Source: Alphaproteobacteria bacterium (GTDB lineage Bacteria > Pseudomonadota > Alphaproteobacteria > Sphingomonadales > Kordiimonadaceae). From it: 64,000 nucleotides of DNA. Below the pieces are notes generated by a model that was given only the letters and a program-made list of their open reading frames with translations, was not told the DNA's origin and did not search any database. Shown here piece by piece: positions 16,530-25,811 of this stretch. Location of the stretch: the NCBI GenBank assembly GCA_006226495.1, contig SBGU01000043.1, positions 1-64,000 of the forward strand, given 5' to 3'. How positions within the stretch are numbered: position 1 is the first letter of the stretch; each line of letters starts with the position of its first letter. The translations under genes and the position numbers were made by a program.

Positions 16530-18115
16530 CAGGCGCAGCCGGCATAACGGCGCCAGCCGCCGCGAACGCGATCCGCCATGTGCTGGTCGTGGGCGGCGGC
16601 ACCGCCGGCTGGCTGACCGCCTGCCATCTGGCAAAAAAACTGGGTGCCGGGCGCCCAGACGGGGTGAAGGTCACCCTGATCGAAAGCCCGGATATCCCCA
16701 CGATTGGGGTCGGTGAAGGCACGGTGCCGGCGATCCGCCGCACCCTGGCCGACCTTGGTATCCGCGAGACCGACTTCATCCGCGCGTGTGATGTGACGTT
16801 CAAACAGAGCATCCGGTTCGACGGCTGGGTCGATGGCACGGCGGATGACCGCTACCACCATATTTTCGACTATCCGGCGGTGGGCGAGGTCGACCTGACG
16901 CCCTATTGGCTGCTGGGTGAGGCCGGCAATGTGCCGTTCGCCGACGCCGTGTCGGTGCAGGCTGCAATCTGCGAGCGCGGCCTTGGCCCCAAGACCATGG
17001 CGCATGCCGAATATGACGGCGCCGCCAGTTATGCCTACCATCTGGATGCCGCCAAATTTGCGGCTTTCCTGACCCGCCATGCCACCGAAAAGCTGGGCGT
17101 GACCCATCTTCTGGGCCATGTGGGTGATGTACGGGTGGCGGACGACGGCCACATCAGCGCCGTGGCGACCGACCGGCATGGCACCATCGAGGCCGACCTG
17201 TTTGTCGACTGCACGGGTTTTGCCGCCCGGCTGGTCGGTCAGGCGCTCAAGGTGCCTTTCATCCCCAGGAACGACATCCTGTTCTGCGACCATGCGGTGG
17301 CGGCACAGGTGCCTTATGCGAACGCCGATGCGCCCATTGCATCCTCGACCATCGCCACCGCGCGCGATGCCGGCTGGATCTGGGATATCGGCCTCACGGG
17401 CCGGCGCGGCACGGGCTATGTCTATGCCGAAAAATACACCAGCCATGAAGACGCCGAAGCCACGCTCCGCGATTACCTGCGCCCCACCGTCGGCGCCGTG
17501 GCGGACGAAGTGGCCTGCCGCCGCATCCCCATGCGCGTGGGCTACCGTGAAAAATTCTGGGTCGGCAACTGTGTCGCCATCGGCCTGGCACAGGGGTTTG
17601 TCGAACCCCTGGAAGCCACCGGCCTTCTGGTCTATGACGCCACGGCGCGTATGCTCGCGGACCAGTTCCCGCCTTCAAAACAGGCAATCAATACGGTAGC
17701 GGAACGATTCAATGCCCGTGTGCGCCACGCCTGGGACAAGGTGATCGATTTCATCAAGCTGCATTATTGCCTGAGCCAAAGGTCCGACACCCAATTCTGG
17801 CGCGACAACCGCGATGCAGCCGGCATTCCGGACAGCCTGCGCGCGAACCTGGAACTTTGGGCGCACCAGCCGCCGCGCGATTATGATTTCCCGAGCCGGT
17901 TCGAGATCTTCAATCTCGAGAACTATCTTTATGTGCTGTATGGCATGCGGTTCGAGACCAGCATGGCGCCCATTCGCTATCGTTATGGTGCGCAGGATAC
18001 CGCGCGCGCCATGTTCGCGCATCTCCGGCAGGCGACCGAACAGGCCTGCAGCCAGCTTCTGCCCAACCGCGCGCTGATCGACCGCATCCAGCGCCATGGC
18101 CTGCAGCGGGTGTGA
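16526..18115 (+). CDS. Tryptophan-halogenase-family flavoprotein 1
   Basis: A 529-aa FADH2-dependent halogenase-fold protein. It has the N-terminal dinucleotide-binding motif VVGGGTAGWLTA (residues about 19-30), a GVGEGTVP block and TFKQSIRF, whose Lys corresponds to the catalytic lysine that binds the chlorinating species in PrnA/RebH. The monooxygenase-excluding motif WxWxIP is altered to WIWDIG, followed by RRGTGYVY. It starts inside the SapC stop codon and ends one base before the next halogenase, so the three genes are coupled. The context is sugar uptake rather than indole or antibiotic synthesis, so tryptophan is an unlikely substrate. The true substrate, and even halogenation itself, are unknown. 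Confidence 0.85.
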   Translation: MTGAAGITAPAAANAIRHVLVVGGGTAGWLTACHLAKKLGAGRPDGVKVTLIESPDIPTIGVGEGTVPAIRRTLADLGIRETDFIRACDVTFKQSIRFDGWVDGTADDRYHHIFDYPAVGEVDLTPYWLLGEAGNVPFADAVSVQAAICERGLGPKTMAHAEYDGAASYAYHLDAAKFAAFLTRHATEKLGVTHLLGHVGDVRVADDGHISAVATDRHGTIEADLFVDCTGFAARLVGQALKVPFIPRNDILFCDHAVAAQVPYANADAPIASSTIATARDAGWIWDIGLTGRRGTGYVYAEKYTSHEDAEATLRDYLRPTVGAVADEVACRRIPMRVGYREKFWVGNCVAIGLAQGFVEPLEATGLLVYDATARMLADQFPPSKQAINTVAERFNARVRHAWDKVIDFIKLHYCLSQRSDTQFWRDNRDAAGIPDSLRANLELWAHQPPRDYDFPSRFEIFNLENYLYVLYGMRFETSMAPIRYRYGAQDTARAMFAHLRQATEQACSQLLPNRALIDRIQRHGLQRV

Positions 18116-18116
18116 C

Positions 18117-19631
18117 ATGACGGATGTTCGCACAAGATCGATGGTGATCGTGGGTGGCGGCTCTGCCGGCTGGATGACCGCCGTTTACCTGAACAGGCTT
18201 TATAACCACAGCGGCAAAAACCTGGATATCACGGTCATCGAAAGCCCGGATATCGGCATCATCGGGGTCGGTGAAGCCACGGTGCACAGTGTGCGCTTTT
18301 TCTTTGCGGCCATGGGCCTGGATGAAGCCGAACTGCTGCGCGAAACCAACGGCAGCTACAAGACCGGCATCCTGTTCCGCAACTGGATGAAGCCTGTGGG
18401 TGGCAAGACCCACGAATATTTCCATCCGTTCGAACACCAGCGCCTTGGCCGCACGCTCGATATCTCCAGCCTGTGGTTCCTGAACGAACGCTTCAAAACC
18501 GAACGCTATGACGAAGGTGTCTGCCTTTCGACCGCACTGTTGAACGCGGGCCATGCGCCCAAGGGGGCGGGTTCGCCGCCCTATCAGGGGGTGGTGCCAT
18601 ACGGCTATCATATCGACGCGGTTTTGCTGGCGCGCTTTCTCAGGCGCAAGGCGGTTGAAGCCGGGGTGCGCCATATTGAAGGCACGGTGACGGATGTCGA
18701 GGTGGCGGACGGCAATATCCGGGCCGTTTCGACTGCGGATGCGCGGCATGAGGCCGATATCTTCATCGATTGCACCGGTTTCCGCGGCCTGTTGATCGAC
18801 AAGCTGAAGGCCGACAACTGGGAAAGTTTCGAACATGCCTTGCCCTGCAACCGCGCGGTCGCGATCCAGCGCGAACTGGCGGAAGGCGAGGAACCGAAAC
18901 CCTATACCACCGCCACCGCGCTCACGAACGGCTGGGCCTGGCAGATCGACCTCGTGAACCGGCAGGGCACGGGCTATGTCTATGACGGCAACCGTATGTC
19001 CCAAGACGAGGCCGAAGCTGAATTGCGCGCGTTCCTGGGGCCCCAGTCCAGCATCCTCAAATGTACGCACCTGAAAATGAAGGTCGGCTGCCGGCGCGAT
19101 TTCTGGGTCGGCAACTGCATCGCCACCGGCCTTGCGGGCGGTTTCATCGAACCCTTGGAATCGACCGGCCTGCACCTGATCAACCTGGCGGCGGGCCTGA
19201 TGGGCACGCATCTGGCGGCACCCGAGATCACGCCCGGCGCGCGGCACAGTTTCAACCGGCTGATGCGCGGCTTTTACCAGGACCTGAAACAGTTTGTCGT
19301 GCTGCATTATTGCCTGACCGACCGGGACGACAGCGACTTCTGGCGCGCCGCGCCGGCGACGGTCGACCACTGCGACTGGCTGAAGGCCCAGCTTGAGGTC
19401 TGGAAACACAAGGTGTGTGAATTCCACGACCTGGCCGGCAGTTTCTCGACCACCTTCTCGGACGAAAATTACCGCTACATTCTCTATGGCATGCAGCATT
19501 ACCCCGAACTTCGCATGGCGCTGGCCCCTGATGAGGGCGCGCGCGTGTTCGCGGACCTGTCGCAGATGCAACAGAATGTGGTGGCACTGACCTTGCCGCA
19601 CGGGGAAGCCCTCCGTCGGCTCAACAGTTAG
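18117..19631 (+). CDS. Tryptophan-halogenase-family flavoprotein 2
   Basis: A 504-aa paralogue of the preceding gene. It keeps the FAD motif VIVGGGSAGWMTA (about residues 10-22), GVGEATV, the lysine block SYKTGILFRNW and WAWQIDLVNRQGTGYVY in place of the full WxWxIP. I chose the ATG at 18117, directly after the upstream stop, over an in-frame start at 18096 inside that gene. The two copies are clearly divergent rather than a recent duplication. An intrinsic terminator at 19747 ends the unit. Its role in amino-sugar utilisation is unknown. Confidence 0.85.
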   Translation: MTDVRTRSMVIVGGGSAGWMTAVYLNRLYNHSGKNLDITVIESPDIGIIGVGEATVHSVRFFFAAMGLDEAELLRETNGSYKTGILFRNWMKPVGGKTHEYFHPFEHQRLGRTLDISSLWFLNERFKTERYDEGVCLSTALLNAGHAPKGAGSPPYQGVVPYGYHIDAVLLARFLRRKAVEAGVRHIEGTVTDVEVADGNIRAVSTADARHEADIFIDCTGFRGLLIDKLKADNWESFEHALPCNRAVAIQRELAEGEEPKPYTTATALTNGWAWQIDLVNRQGTGYVYDGNRMSQDEAEAELRAFLGPQSSILKCTHLKMKVGCRRDFWVGNCIATGLAGGFIEPLESTGLHLINLAAGLMGTHLAAPEITPGARHSFNRLMRGFYQDLKQFVVLHYCLTDRDDSDFWRAAPATVDHCDWLKAQLEVWKHKVCEFHDLAGSFSTTFSDENYRYILYGMQHYPELRMALAPDEGARVFADLSQMQQNVVALTLPHGEALRRLNS

Positions 19632-19746
19632 CGCGGGGACCGCCCCTCGCGCGACGATCTTGGCAGCGGACCCGGGACCAGCTTACCTCCCGGACCCGGG
19701 TCCACCTCCAGGCTCAGTCGATCCTTCGGCTGATTATTGGGGAACT

Positions 19747-19780
19747 GGGCGGTGCACATTGCGGCACCGCCCTTTTTTTT
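19747..19780 (+). terminator. Rho-independent terminator after the halogenase pair
   Basis: GGGCGGTGC (19747-19755) pairs perfectly with GCACCGCCC (19764-19772), and eight Ts follow. It lies 115 bases after halogenase 2 and 48 bases before the GH20 start, so the hexosaminidase either has its own promoter very close by or relies on read-through. Confidence 0.9.
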
Positions 19781-19827
19781 GCCTGTTATTTTCCGGGGGG
19801 ACAGTGATTTCAGGGGAGGGGCAGCCA

Positions 19828-22173
19828 ATGCCGATCAATATGCGTTCATCCATGGTTTTTGTGCCGCTGCTGTTGCTGGCGCTGGTGTTCTGGCTGGCCG
19901 GCTGCGCGCCTGAAGGCAAGCAGGAAGAAGCCGCAGCCCCCACGGCCATCCTTGTGGAACCGGCGCTGGTGCCCGCGCCCGCCAGCCTGGTGCGCGGCGA
20001 TGGCGATTTTGAACTTTCCAAGGATACCGGCATCCTGATCCCCGAAGGCGACGAGGCCGCGCGCGCGATCGCGGTGGCTTTGGGCCGGCGCATGGCCGAT
20101 ACGGTTGGGCTGGCGCCTGCCGTTCTGCAGGGCGGCGAACCCGCGGGCAATATCAGCCTGAAGCGTGGCGGCCCGTCGGGCGAAGCCTACAGCCTGACAG
20201 TTGCCGAAGACGGCGTGACCATCGAAGCGCAGGACGATGCCGGGCTTTATTACGGCGCCACCACCTTCTGGCAACTGGCCGGCAACCAGGGCGCCGCCCG
20301 CATCCTGATCCCGGTTCTGCAGATCGAGGACAAACCCCGGCTTCAGTGGCGCGGTGCCATGCTGGATGTCAGCCGCCATTTCCGCGACACCGATTTTGTG
20401 AAACAGTTCATCGACTGGATGGCCACCAACAAGCTGAACACCTTCCACTGGCACCTGAGCGACGACCAGGCCTGGCGGCTTGAAATCAAGAAATACCCCA
20501 AACTGACGGAAGTTGGCGCCTGGCGTGTGCCGGCGGGTGATGCCGCGCGTGCGGATATCGACCCCGCCACCGGCCAACCGCGCCTGTATGGTGGTTTTTA
20601 TACCCAGGATCAGGTGCGCGACGTCGTGGCCTATGCCGCCGCGCGTTTCATCACCATCGTGCCGGAAATTGACCTGCCGGGCCATGCCAGTGCCGCCGTG
20701 GCCGCCTATCCGGAGTTGGGCACCGAACCCGTGGGCGCCGTGCCGTCCGATTGGGGCATCTACTACAGCACCTTCAACCTCGAAGCCGGCACCATGACCT
20801 TCCTTGAAGATGTGATGGACGAAGTGCTGGCCCTGTTCCCCGGCACCTTTGTGCATATTGGCGGCGATGAGGTGGCCACCGACCAGTGGCAGCATTCTGC
20901 CCGCATCAAGGAACGCATGGCGGAACTTGGCCTCAAGGATGTGCATGACATCCAGCCCTATTTCACCAGCCATTTTTCCGACTATCTGCGCGCACGCGGC
21001 CGCCGGCTGATCGGCTGGGATGAAATCCTGGAAGGTGGTGCCACGGGCGAAGCGGCCATCATGTCATGGCGCGGCACCGCGGGCGGTGTTGCCGCCGCCA
21101 AGGCGGGCCGGCAGGTGGTGATGGCACCTGCGCCCATCTATTATATGGATTATCGCCAAAGCGATCTGCCGGACGAACCGCCGGCGCGCGACCATATCCA
21201 GACCCTGAAGGATGTTTATGACTTCGAACCGGTGTCGGACGAGCTGACGGCGGACGAAAAATCGGCGGTGCTGGGCGCGGAATTCACCATCTTCACCGAA
21301 CATATGCGGCTGGCGGAACAGGTGGAGCATATGGCCTTTCCGCGCGGTTTTGCGCTGGCGGAAACCGTGTGGTCGCCGCCGTCCGCCAAAAATTTCGATG
21401 ATTTTGTCCAGCGCCTGATGCCGCATCTGGCGCGCATGCGGGCCCTGGGCCTGCGCCCCGCCGACAGTGCCTTTGTGCCCAAAATCACGCTGGGCGAGGC
21501 GGCGGATGGCCAGATCGTGGTGTCCCTGTCGAAACAGGTGGCGGCGGGTGCGTTCCGCTACACGCTCGACGGCGCCCGCCCGACCAGCGATTCCGCGCTG
21601 TATGACGCCCCGTTTGCGGCGCCAGTGGGCAGCACGCTGAAGGTCGCCACTTTCAACGGCGACCAGATGCTGGCGGCGGTGCGCACCAAGGCCCTGGACC
21701 AGAACAGCCTGCGTTTCCGGGCCGAGGACGAGCTGAGCCTGTGTTCCAGCACGCTCGCGATCAAGCTGGTGGACGATGCGCCCACCGATGGCCCGCGCGA
21801 AGGCTATCTGGTCGATATCGTCGAACCTTGCTGGATCTATGACGCGCCGCTGATGAAAGGTGTCACGGCCATCGATATCGCGGTTGCGAACCTGCCGTAC
21901 AATTTCCAGATCGGCGACCTGATCAAGAAGGTGAAGCTGGGCACACCCGAAACCAGGGACGGCGAGATCGTGGTCTACAAGGACACCTGCGACACCGGCG
22001 AAGAACTGGCACGCCTGCCGCTTGCGCCCGCCACGCAAAGCTTCGGCATCACCAAACTGCATGCCAGCCTGAAGCCGGCGTCGGATGCCAGGGCCCTGTG
22101 TTTCCGCGTGGCGGCCAGCCATTATGAACCGCTGTGGGCCATTCATGAAGTGCAGTTGCTGACCGGGGAGTGA
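19828..22173 (+). CDS. Beta-N-acetylhexosaminidase, GH20, lipoprotein
   Basis: A 781-aa secreted glycosidase that would release terminal GlcNAc from chito-oligosaccharides at the cell envelope. The ATG at 19828 follows GGGGAGGGG and gives a lipoprotein signal (lipobox LAGC, Cys26). An N-terminal GH20b-type domain precedes the TIM barrel, which contains the block RLQWRGAMLDVSRHF and the substrate-assisted catalytic Asp-Glu pair in HIGGDEVATDQW (about residues 347-348). A chitobiase C-terminal-type segment (YTLDGARPTSDSALYDAP) and a further C-terminal domain of about 130 residues follow. The extra tail is longer than in minimal GH20 enzymes and may bind carbohydrate. It converges on nagP with a shared terminator between. 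Confidence 0.93.
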   Translation: MPINMRSSMVFVPLLLLALVFWLAGCAPEGKQEEAAAPTAILVEPALVPAPASLVRGDGDFELSKDTGILIPEGDEAARAIAVALGRRMADTVGLAPAVLQGGEPAGNISLKRGGPSGEAYSLTVAEDGVTIEAQDDAGLYYGATTFWQLAGNQGAARILIPVLQIEDKPRLQWRGAMLDVSRHFRDTDFVKQFIDWMATNKLNTFHWHLSDDQAWRLEIKKYPKLTEVGAWRVPAGDAARADIDPATGQPRLYGGFYTQDQVRDVVAYAAARFITIVPEIDLPGHASAAVAAYPELGTEPVGAVPSDWGIYYSTFNLEAGTMTFLEDVMDEVLALFPGTFVHIGGDEVATDQWQHSARIKERMAELGLKDVHDIQPYFTSHFSDYLRARGRRLIGWDEILEGGATGEAAIMSWRGTAGGVAAAKAGRQVVMAPAPIYYMDYRQSDLPDEPPARDHIQTLKDVYDFEPVSDELTADEKSAVLGAEFTIFTEHMRLAEQVEHMAFPRGFALAETVWSPPSAKNFDDFVQRLMPHLARMRALGLRPADSAFVPKITLGEAADGQIVVSLSKQVAAGAFRYTLDGARPTSDSALYDAPFAAPVGSTLKVATFNGDQMLAAVRTKALDQNSLRFRAEDELSLCSSTLAIKLVDDAPTDGPREGYLVDIVEPCWIYDAPLMKGVTAIDIAVANLPYNFQIGDLIKKVKLGTPETRDGEIVVYKDTCDTGEELARLPLAPATQSFGITKLHASLKPASDARALCFRVAASHYEPLWAIHEVQLLTGE

Positions 22174-22211
22174 TCCCCGGTCCCTTAGGGGGCTCTGCAT
22201 CAGGCAAACAA

Positions 22212-22241
22212 AAAAGCCGCAGGGTTGATCCTGCGGCTTTT
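22212..22241. terminator. Bidirectional terminator between GH20 and nagP
   Basis: AAAAGCCGCAGG (22212-22223) and CCTGCGGCTTTT (22230-22241) form a perfect 12-bp stem with a six-base loop and A/T tracts on both sides. It would end both the plus-strand hexosaminidase transcript and the minus-strand nag operon. Confidence 0.92.
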
Positions 22242-22273
22242 CCTTTGGGTGGGACGGTGTGCCCGTTTCCCCT

Positions 22274-23575
22274 TTACCAGCTTCTGAGCTTGTGGCCCTT
22301 CAGCGCGTAAAAGAGGATGTACAGATAACAGGGTGCGCCTAGCCAGTAGGCGGCCTGCATGTCTCCCAGCACGTCGGACAGGTGCCCGAACGCGAGCGGC
22401 AGCAAGGCGCCACCGGCAATGCCCATGATTAGGAGCGCCGAGCCGTAGGCCGTGTATTTGCCAAGGCCCGACAGGCCCAGCGGCCAGACGGCGGGCCACA
22501 CGAGCGCATGCGACATGCCCATCATGGCAACAAAGAAGATCGGGTTCGGCACGGTCGGGATACCGCTCCAGCCCCACAGGGCTTCGGAAATACCGCTGTT
22601 GTCCACCGATGTCAGCACGATGCCGAGCACGGACAGGGTACCGGCGATGGCCGAGCCGATCAGTGCCGCCTGCTGGCTGAACAGACGCGGGATCGCGAAC
22701 ACGCCGATGGTGTAACCGATCACCATGCCGGCCATGGTGTAGGAGGTGAGGTAGGCGTATTTGGCAAACCCGATCTTGGAGCCGAACAGGCCGATGGTGT
22801 CGCCCGCGATGGTTTCCACGCCCACATAGGCGAAGATGGCCAGGGTACCCAGCACCACCTGCGGGAAGCGGAACACGCCCAAGAAGTCGGCGGCTTCTTC
22901 GCTTTCATGGTCGTCGGCATGAATGTCCGGCAGCGACGAGAATTTGATCAGGCCAATCAGCAGTACCAGCACACCCGCCATCAACAGGTAGGGGGTGATC
23001 AGCCGGTGGGCCAGCCCCTGGATTTCGTCGGCGCTCATGTCCGCAAGGTGCGACGTGTCGCCCAGGTCGGACAGGATCACTGCCGCGAAAATCAGCGGTA
23101 CGACAAAACCGGCGGTCTTGTTGATGATGCCCATGATGCTGATGCGCGTGGCCGCACTTTCTTCCGGCCCCAGCAGCACCACATAGGGGTTCGATGCCGT
23201 CTGCAGGATGGTAAGGCCGGTGCCGATCATGAACAGGCCCAGAAGGAACAGGGTGAAGTTGGCGGCAAGTGCGGCGGGGATGAACACCAGGGCCCCTGCC
23301 GCCATGATGGCCAGGCCCAGGGCCATGCCGTTCTTGTATCCCGTGCGCCCCAAAACCCAGGCCATGGGCAGGGCCATAACGGTATAGGAAATATAAAAGG
23401 CGAAGGTCACGAACAGCGCCTCGAAATCATTCAGGTCGCATATGACCTTCAGGAACGGGATCAAGGACCCGTTCAGCCAGGTGACAAAACCGAACACAAA
23501 GAACAGAAGCCCGATGATCGCCATCGGCCCCCATGTGCTTGCGGGTTTTTGTTTCTCAGCAACAGCCACTTCCAT
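22274..23575 (-). CDS. nagP: GlcNAc MFS transporter NagP
   Basis: A 433-aa MFS permease with 12 hydrophobic segments, of the FucP/GluP (glucose/galactose transporter) branch. It has FFVFGFVTWLNGSLIPFLK in TM1 and the block ILQTASNPYVVLLGPEESAATRISIMGIINK, typical of that branch. NagP in Shewanella and Xanthomonas belongs here and imports unphosphorylated GlcNAc. GGAGGA precedes the ATG by about five bases. It is the last gene of the minus-strand unit gntR-nagB-nagA-nagP, 27 bases after nagA, and this context drives the NagP name. A general hexose permease is the alternative. Confidence 0.88.
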   Translation of the reverse strand: MEVAVAEKQKPASTWGPMAIIGLLFFVFGFVTWLNGSLIPFLKVICDLNDFEALFVTFAFYISYTVMALPMAWVLGRTGYKNGMALGLAIMAAGALVFIPAALAANFTLFLLGLFMIGTGLTILQTASNPYVVLLGPEESAATRISIMGIINKTAGFVVPLIFAAVILSDLGDTSHLADMSADEIQGLAHRLITPYLLMAGVLVLLIGLIKFSSLPDIHADDHESEEAADFLGVFRFPQVVLGTLAIFAYVGVETIAGDTIGLFGSKIGFAKYAYLTSYTMAGMVIGYTIGVFAIPRLFSQQAALIGSAIAGTLSVLGIVLTSVDNSGISEALWGWSGIPTVPNPIFFVAMMGMSHALVWPAVWPLGLSGLGKYTAYGSALLIMGIAGGALLPLAFGHLSDVLGDMQAAYWLGAPCYLYILFYALKGHKLRSW

Positions 23576-23602
23576 CGGTTCCTCCCTTGATGACCCCTGT
23601 TG

Positions 23603-24745
23603 TCAGATTGCTTGTTCGGCGCCGTCTATCCAGACGCGCCGCACGTTGATGTCCTTGTCCACGAGCACAAGGCTCGCGCGTTTGCCGACGGCTATGCCGC
23701 CCAGCCTGTCCTGAAGTTTCAGGAAACGGGCCGGGCTTTGGCTTGCCATGTGCGCGGCTGTCTCCAGCGATACATCCAGCATGGCCACCGTGTTCCGGAC
23801 CGCGCCGGCCATATCGAGGTCCGAGCCGGCCAAGGTGCCATCCGGCCCCGTGCATTTGCCGTCCACCACCGCGATCGGCATGCCCTGCAGCAGGAAGCTT
23901 TTGTCTTTCATGCCGACGCTGGGCATAGCGTCGGTCACCAGCATCAGCCGGCCCGGTCCCATCGCGCGCAGGGCAACCTTCAGGGCACCCGCATGCACAT
24001 GGTGGCCGTCGACAATGATGCCGGCGAAGGCATGCTCGTCTGCCATGGCGGCGCCCACCACACCGGGTGCGCGGCTGTTCAGCGGCGACATAGCGTTATA
24101 AAGGTGGGTGAAACCCCGTAGGCCGGATGCCAGCGCCGCTTCGGTTTCTTCGTAAGTTGCGTTCGTATGCCCTGCCGAGATGACCACACCCGCGTCCGCC
24201 AGCCGGCGCACCATGTCGGGCGTGGTTTTTTCGGGTGCGATGGTCACATGAGTGACACCGTTTTGCAGCGAGGTCAGAAGCCGGAAGGCGTCCTCGTCGA
24301 TGGCGCGGAACTTTTCCGGGTTGTGTATGCCCTTTTTGTCCGTATTCAGGAACGGACCTTCGATATGGATGCCCAGCACCCCGGGCACGCCGGCTTCGAT
24401 GGCGGCCTCGACCGCGCGCATGGCACGCTCGACCACAGCCAGATCATCGCTGATCAGGGTCGGCAACAGGCCGGTGGTGCCATAAGCCGCGTGGGCGGAT
24501 GCAATGGCGCGGATGCCGCCCACGGTCGGTTCGTCATTGAACAGCACACCACCGCCACCGTTGACCTGCACATCGATGAAACCGGGCAGCAGGTTGCTGC
24601 CTTGCAGGTCGACCATATCCGCGCCTGCGGGCACGTCCTCTGCCGGCACGATGGCGGCAATATCGGCGCCGTCCACAAGCACGGCATGGCCCTGAAGCCA
24701 GCCGTCTTCGGTCAGGATGCGGCCATTTGTCAGCGCGGTGGTCAT
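23603..24745 (-). CDS. nagA: N-acetylglucosamine-6-phosphate deacetylase
   Basis: A 380-aa cytoplasmic metal-dependent amidohydrolase that converts GlcNAc-6-P to GlcN-6-P plus acetate. The family blocks are clear: LLPGFIDVQVNGGGG (about 53-67), GIHIEGPFLN with the metal-binding Glu (about 133), SAGHTNA, FTHLYNAMSPLNSRAPG and VTDAMPSVG with the catalytic Asp. Length is normal for NagA. Its ATG overlaps the stop of nagB-II by four bases, so the two are translationally coupled. Confidence 0.96.
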   Translation of the reverse strand: MTTALTNGRILTEDGWLQGHAVLVDGADIAAIVPAEDVPAGADMVDLQGSNLLPGFIDVQVNGGGGVLFNDEPTVGGIRAIASAHAAYGTTGLLPTLISDDLAVVERAMRAVEAAIEAGVPGVLGIHIEGPFLNTDKKGIHNPEKFRAIDEDAFRLLTSLQNGVTHVTIAPEKTTPDMVRRLADAGVVISAGHTNATYEETEAALASGLRGFTHLYNAMSPLNSRAPGVVGAAMADEHAFAGIIVDGHHVHAGALKVALRAMGPGRLMLVTDAMPSVGMKDKSFLLQGMPIAVVDGKCTGPDGTLAGSDLDMAGAVRNTVAMLDVSLETAAHMASQSPARFLKLQDRLGGIAVGKRASLVLVDKDINVRRVWIDGAEQAI

Positions 24746-25791
24746 ACCGTCTCCGTAACCTTCTTGAGGTGCGGGGGTTCGTCCGGATTGAAGCCGCGCG
24801 CGACCGACAGGCCCGCCGCCATGCGGTAGAAGCTTTGCACCATCAGGATGGGTTCGATGAAGGGCGACGCGCCTTCGACCACCGGCAGGGAAATGCCGCC
24901 CTCGATGCCGGCGCCAGCCACAAGGACGTTGGCGCCGCGCGCGGCAAAGTCGGTCACCAGATCGTCAATGCCGGCGCGGGTCTGGTCGTTCTGGCTGAAA
25001 ATCAGCACCGGGAAGCCTTCGTTCACGATGGCCATGGGGCCGTGTTTCACCTCGGCGGCCGAAAAAGCTTCAGCATGCAGGCCGCAGGTTTCCTTGAACT
25101 TGAGCGCGGCTTCCTGTGCGATGCCGAAGCCGACACCCCGGCCAACCACAAAGAAGTTGCGGGCATCAAGAAGTGCGGACGCCGCCGCTGACCAGTCCAT
25201 GGTCCACGCCTTGGCAAGATTGCCCGGCAGGCTTTCGACCGCATCCAGCAGGTCCCGGTCCTCGGTCCAGTGGGCGACAAGCTGCAGGATGGCGCTCAGG
25301 GACGCGATATAGCTTTTGGTGGCGGCGACGCTGGTCTCCGCCCCGGCGTGCAGGGGCACCACATGGTGCGCGATGGCCGCAAGCGGCGAGCCTTCCACAT
25401 TCACAAGCGCCACCACGGTGGCGCCGGCGTCCTTGGCGAATTGGGCTGCGCGCACCAGGTCCGGGCTTTTGCCGGATTGGGAAATGGCGATGAACAGCGT
25501 GCCTTCCATCATCTGGCGCGCGGCATAAACCGAACTGATCGACGGGGCGGCGGACGACACCAGAAGCCCGGCTTTGGTCTCGATCACATATTTGGCGAAG
25601 GTGGCGGCATGGTCGGAACTGCCGCGCGCGCAGGTAACCACCGCACGCGGGTTCAACAGGCGCAGTTTCTGGCCGACCTTCTTCAGAAGCGGTTCGTTGG
25701 CGGCAAGCTGGCGGGCAACAACGTCCGACGCTTCATGGGCTTCCGCATACATGCGGGTCTTGTCGGCCTTGATGGTAACCTGGGCATTCAT
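24742..25791 (-). CDS. nagB: Glucosamine-6-phosphate deaminase, SIS type (NagB-II)
   Basis: A 349-aa double-SIS protein related to the isomerase half of GlmS and lacking the glutaminase domain. GSSDHAATFAKY, the phosphosugar-binding ISQSGKSPDLV, AETSVAATKSY and a C-terminal HAEAFSAAEVKHGPMA block are present. In nag loci such proteins replace classical NagB and turn GlcN-6-P into Fru-6-P and ammonia. The open frame extends upstream to 26220, but that part is the shadow of gntR; the ATG at 25791 follows an AGAGG site and lies 20 bases after the gntR stop. An AgaS-like role is the alternative, made less likely by the adjacent nagA and nagP. Confidence 0.9.
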   Translation of the reverse strand: MNAQVTIKADKTRMYAEAHEASDVVARQLAANEPLLKKVGQKLRLLNPRAVVTCARGSSDHAATFAKYVIETKAGLLVSSAAPSISSVYAARQMMEGTLFIAISQSGKSPDLVRAAQFAKDAGATVVALVNVEGSPLAAIAHHVVPLHAGAETSVAATKSYIASLSAILQLVAHWTEDRDLLDAVESLPGNLAKAWTMDWSAAASALLDARNFFVVGRGVGFGIAQEAALKFKETCGLHAEAFSAAEVKHGPMAIVNEGFPVLIFSQNDQTRAGIDDLVTDFAARGANVLVAGAGIEGGISLPVVEGASPFIEPILMVQSFYRMAAGLSVARGFNPDEPPHLKKVTETV

Positions 25792-25811
25792 GGTGTTTAT
25801 CAACCTCTTTG

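Noticed and set aside
16526-19631. Halogenase pair as part of an antibiotic or pigment biosynthetic cluster
   Set aside because: No synthase, carrier protein or tailoring enzymes lie nearby; all neighbours are sugar uptake or catabolism genes.
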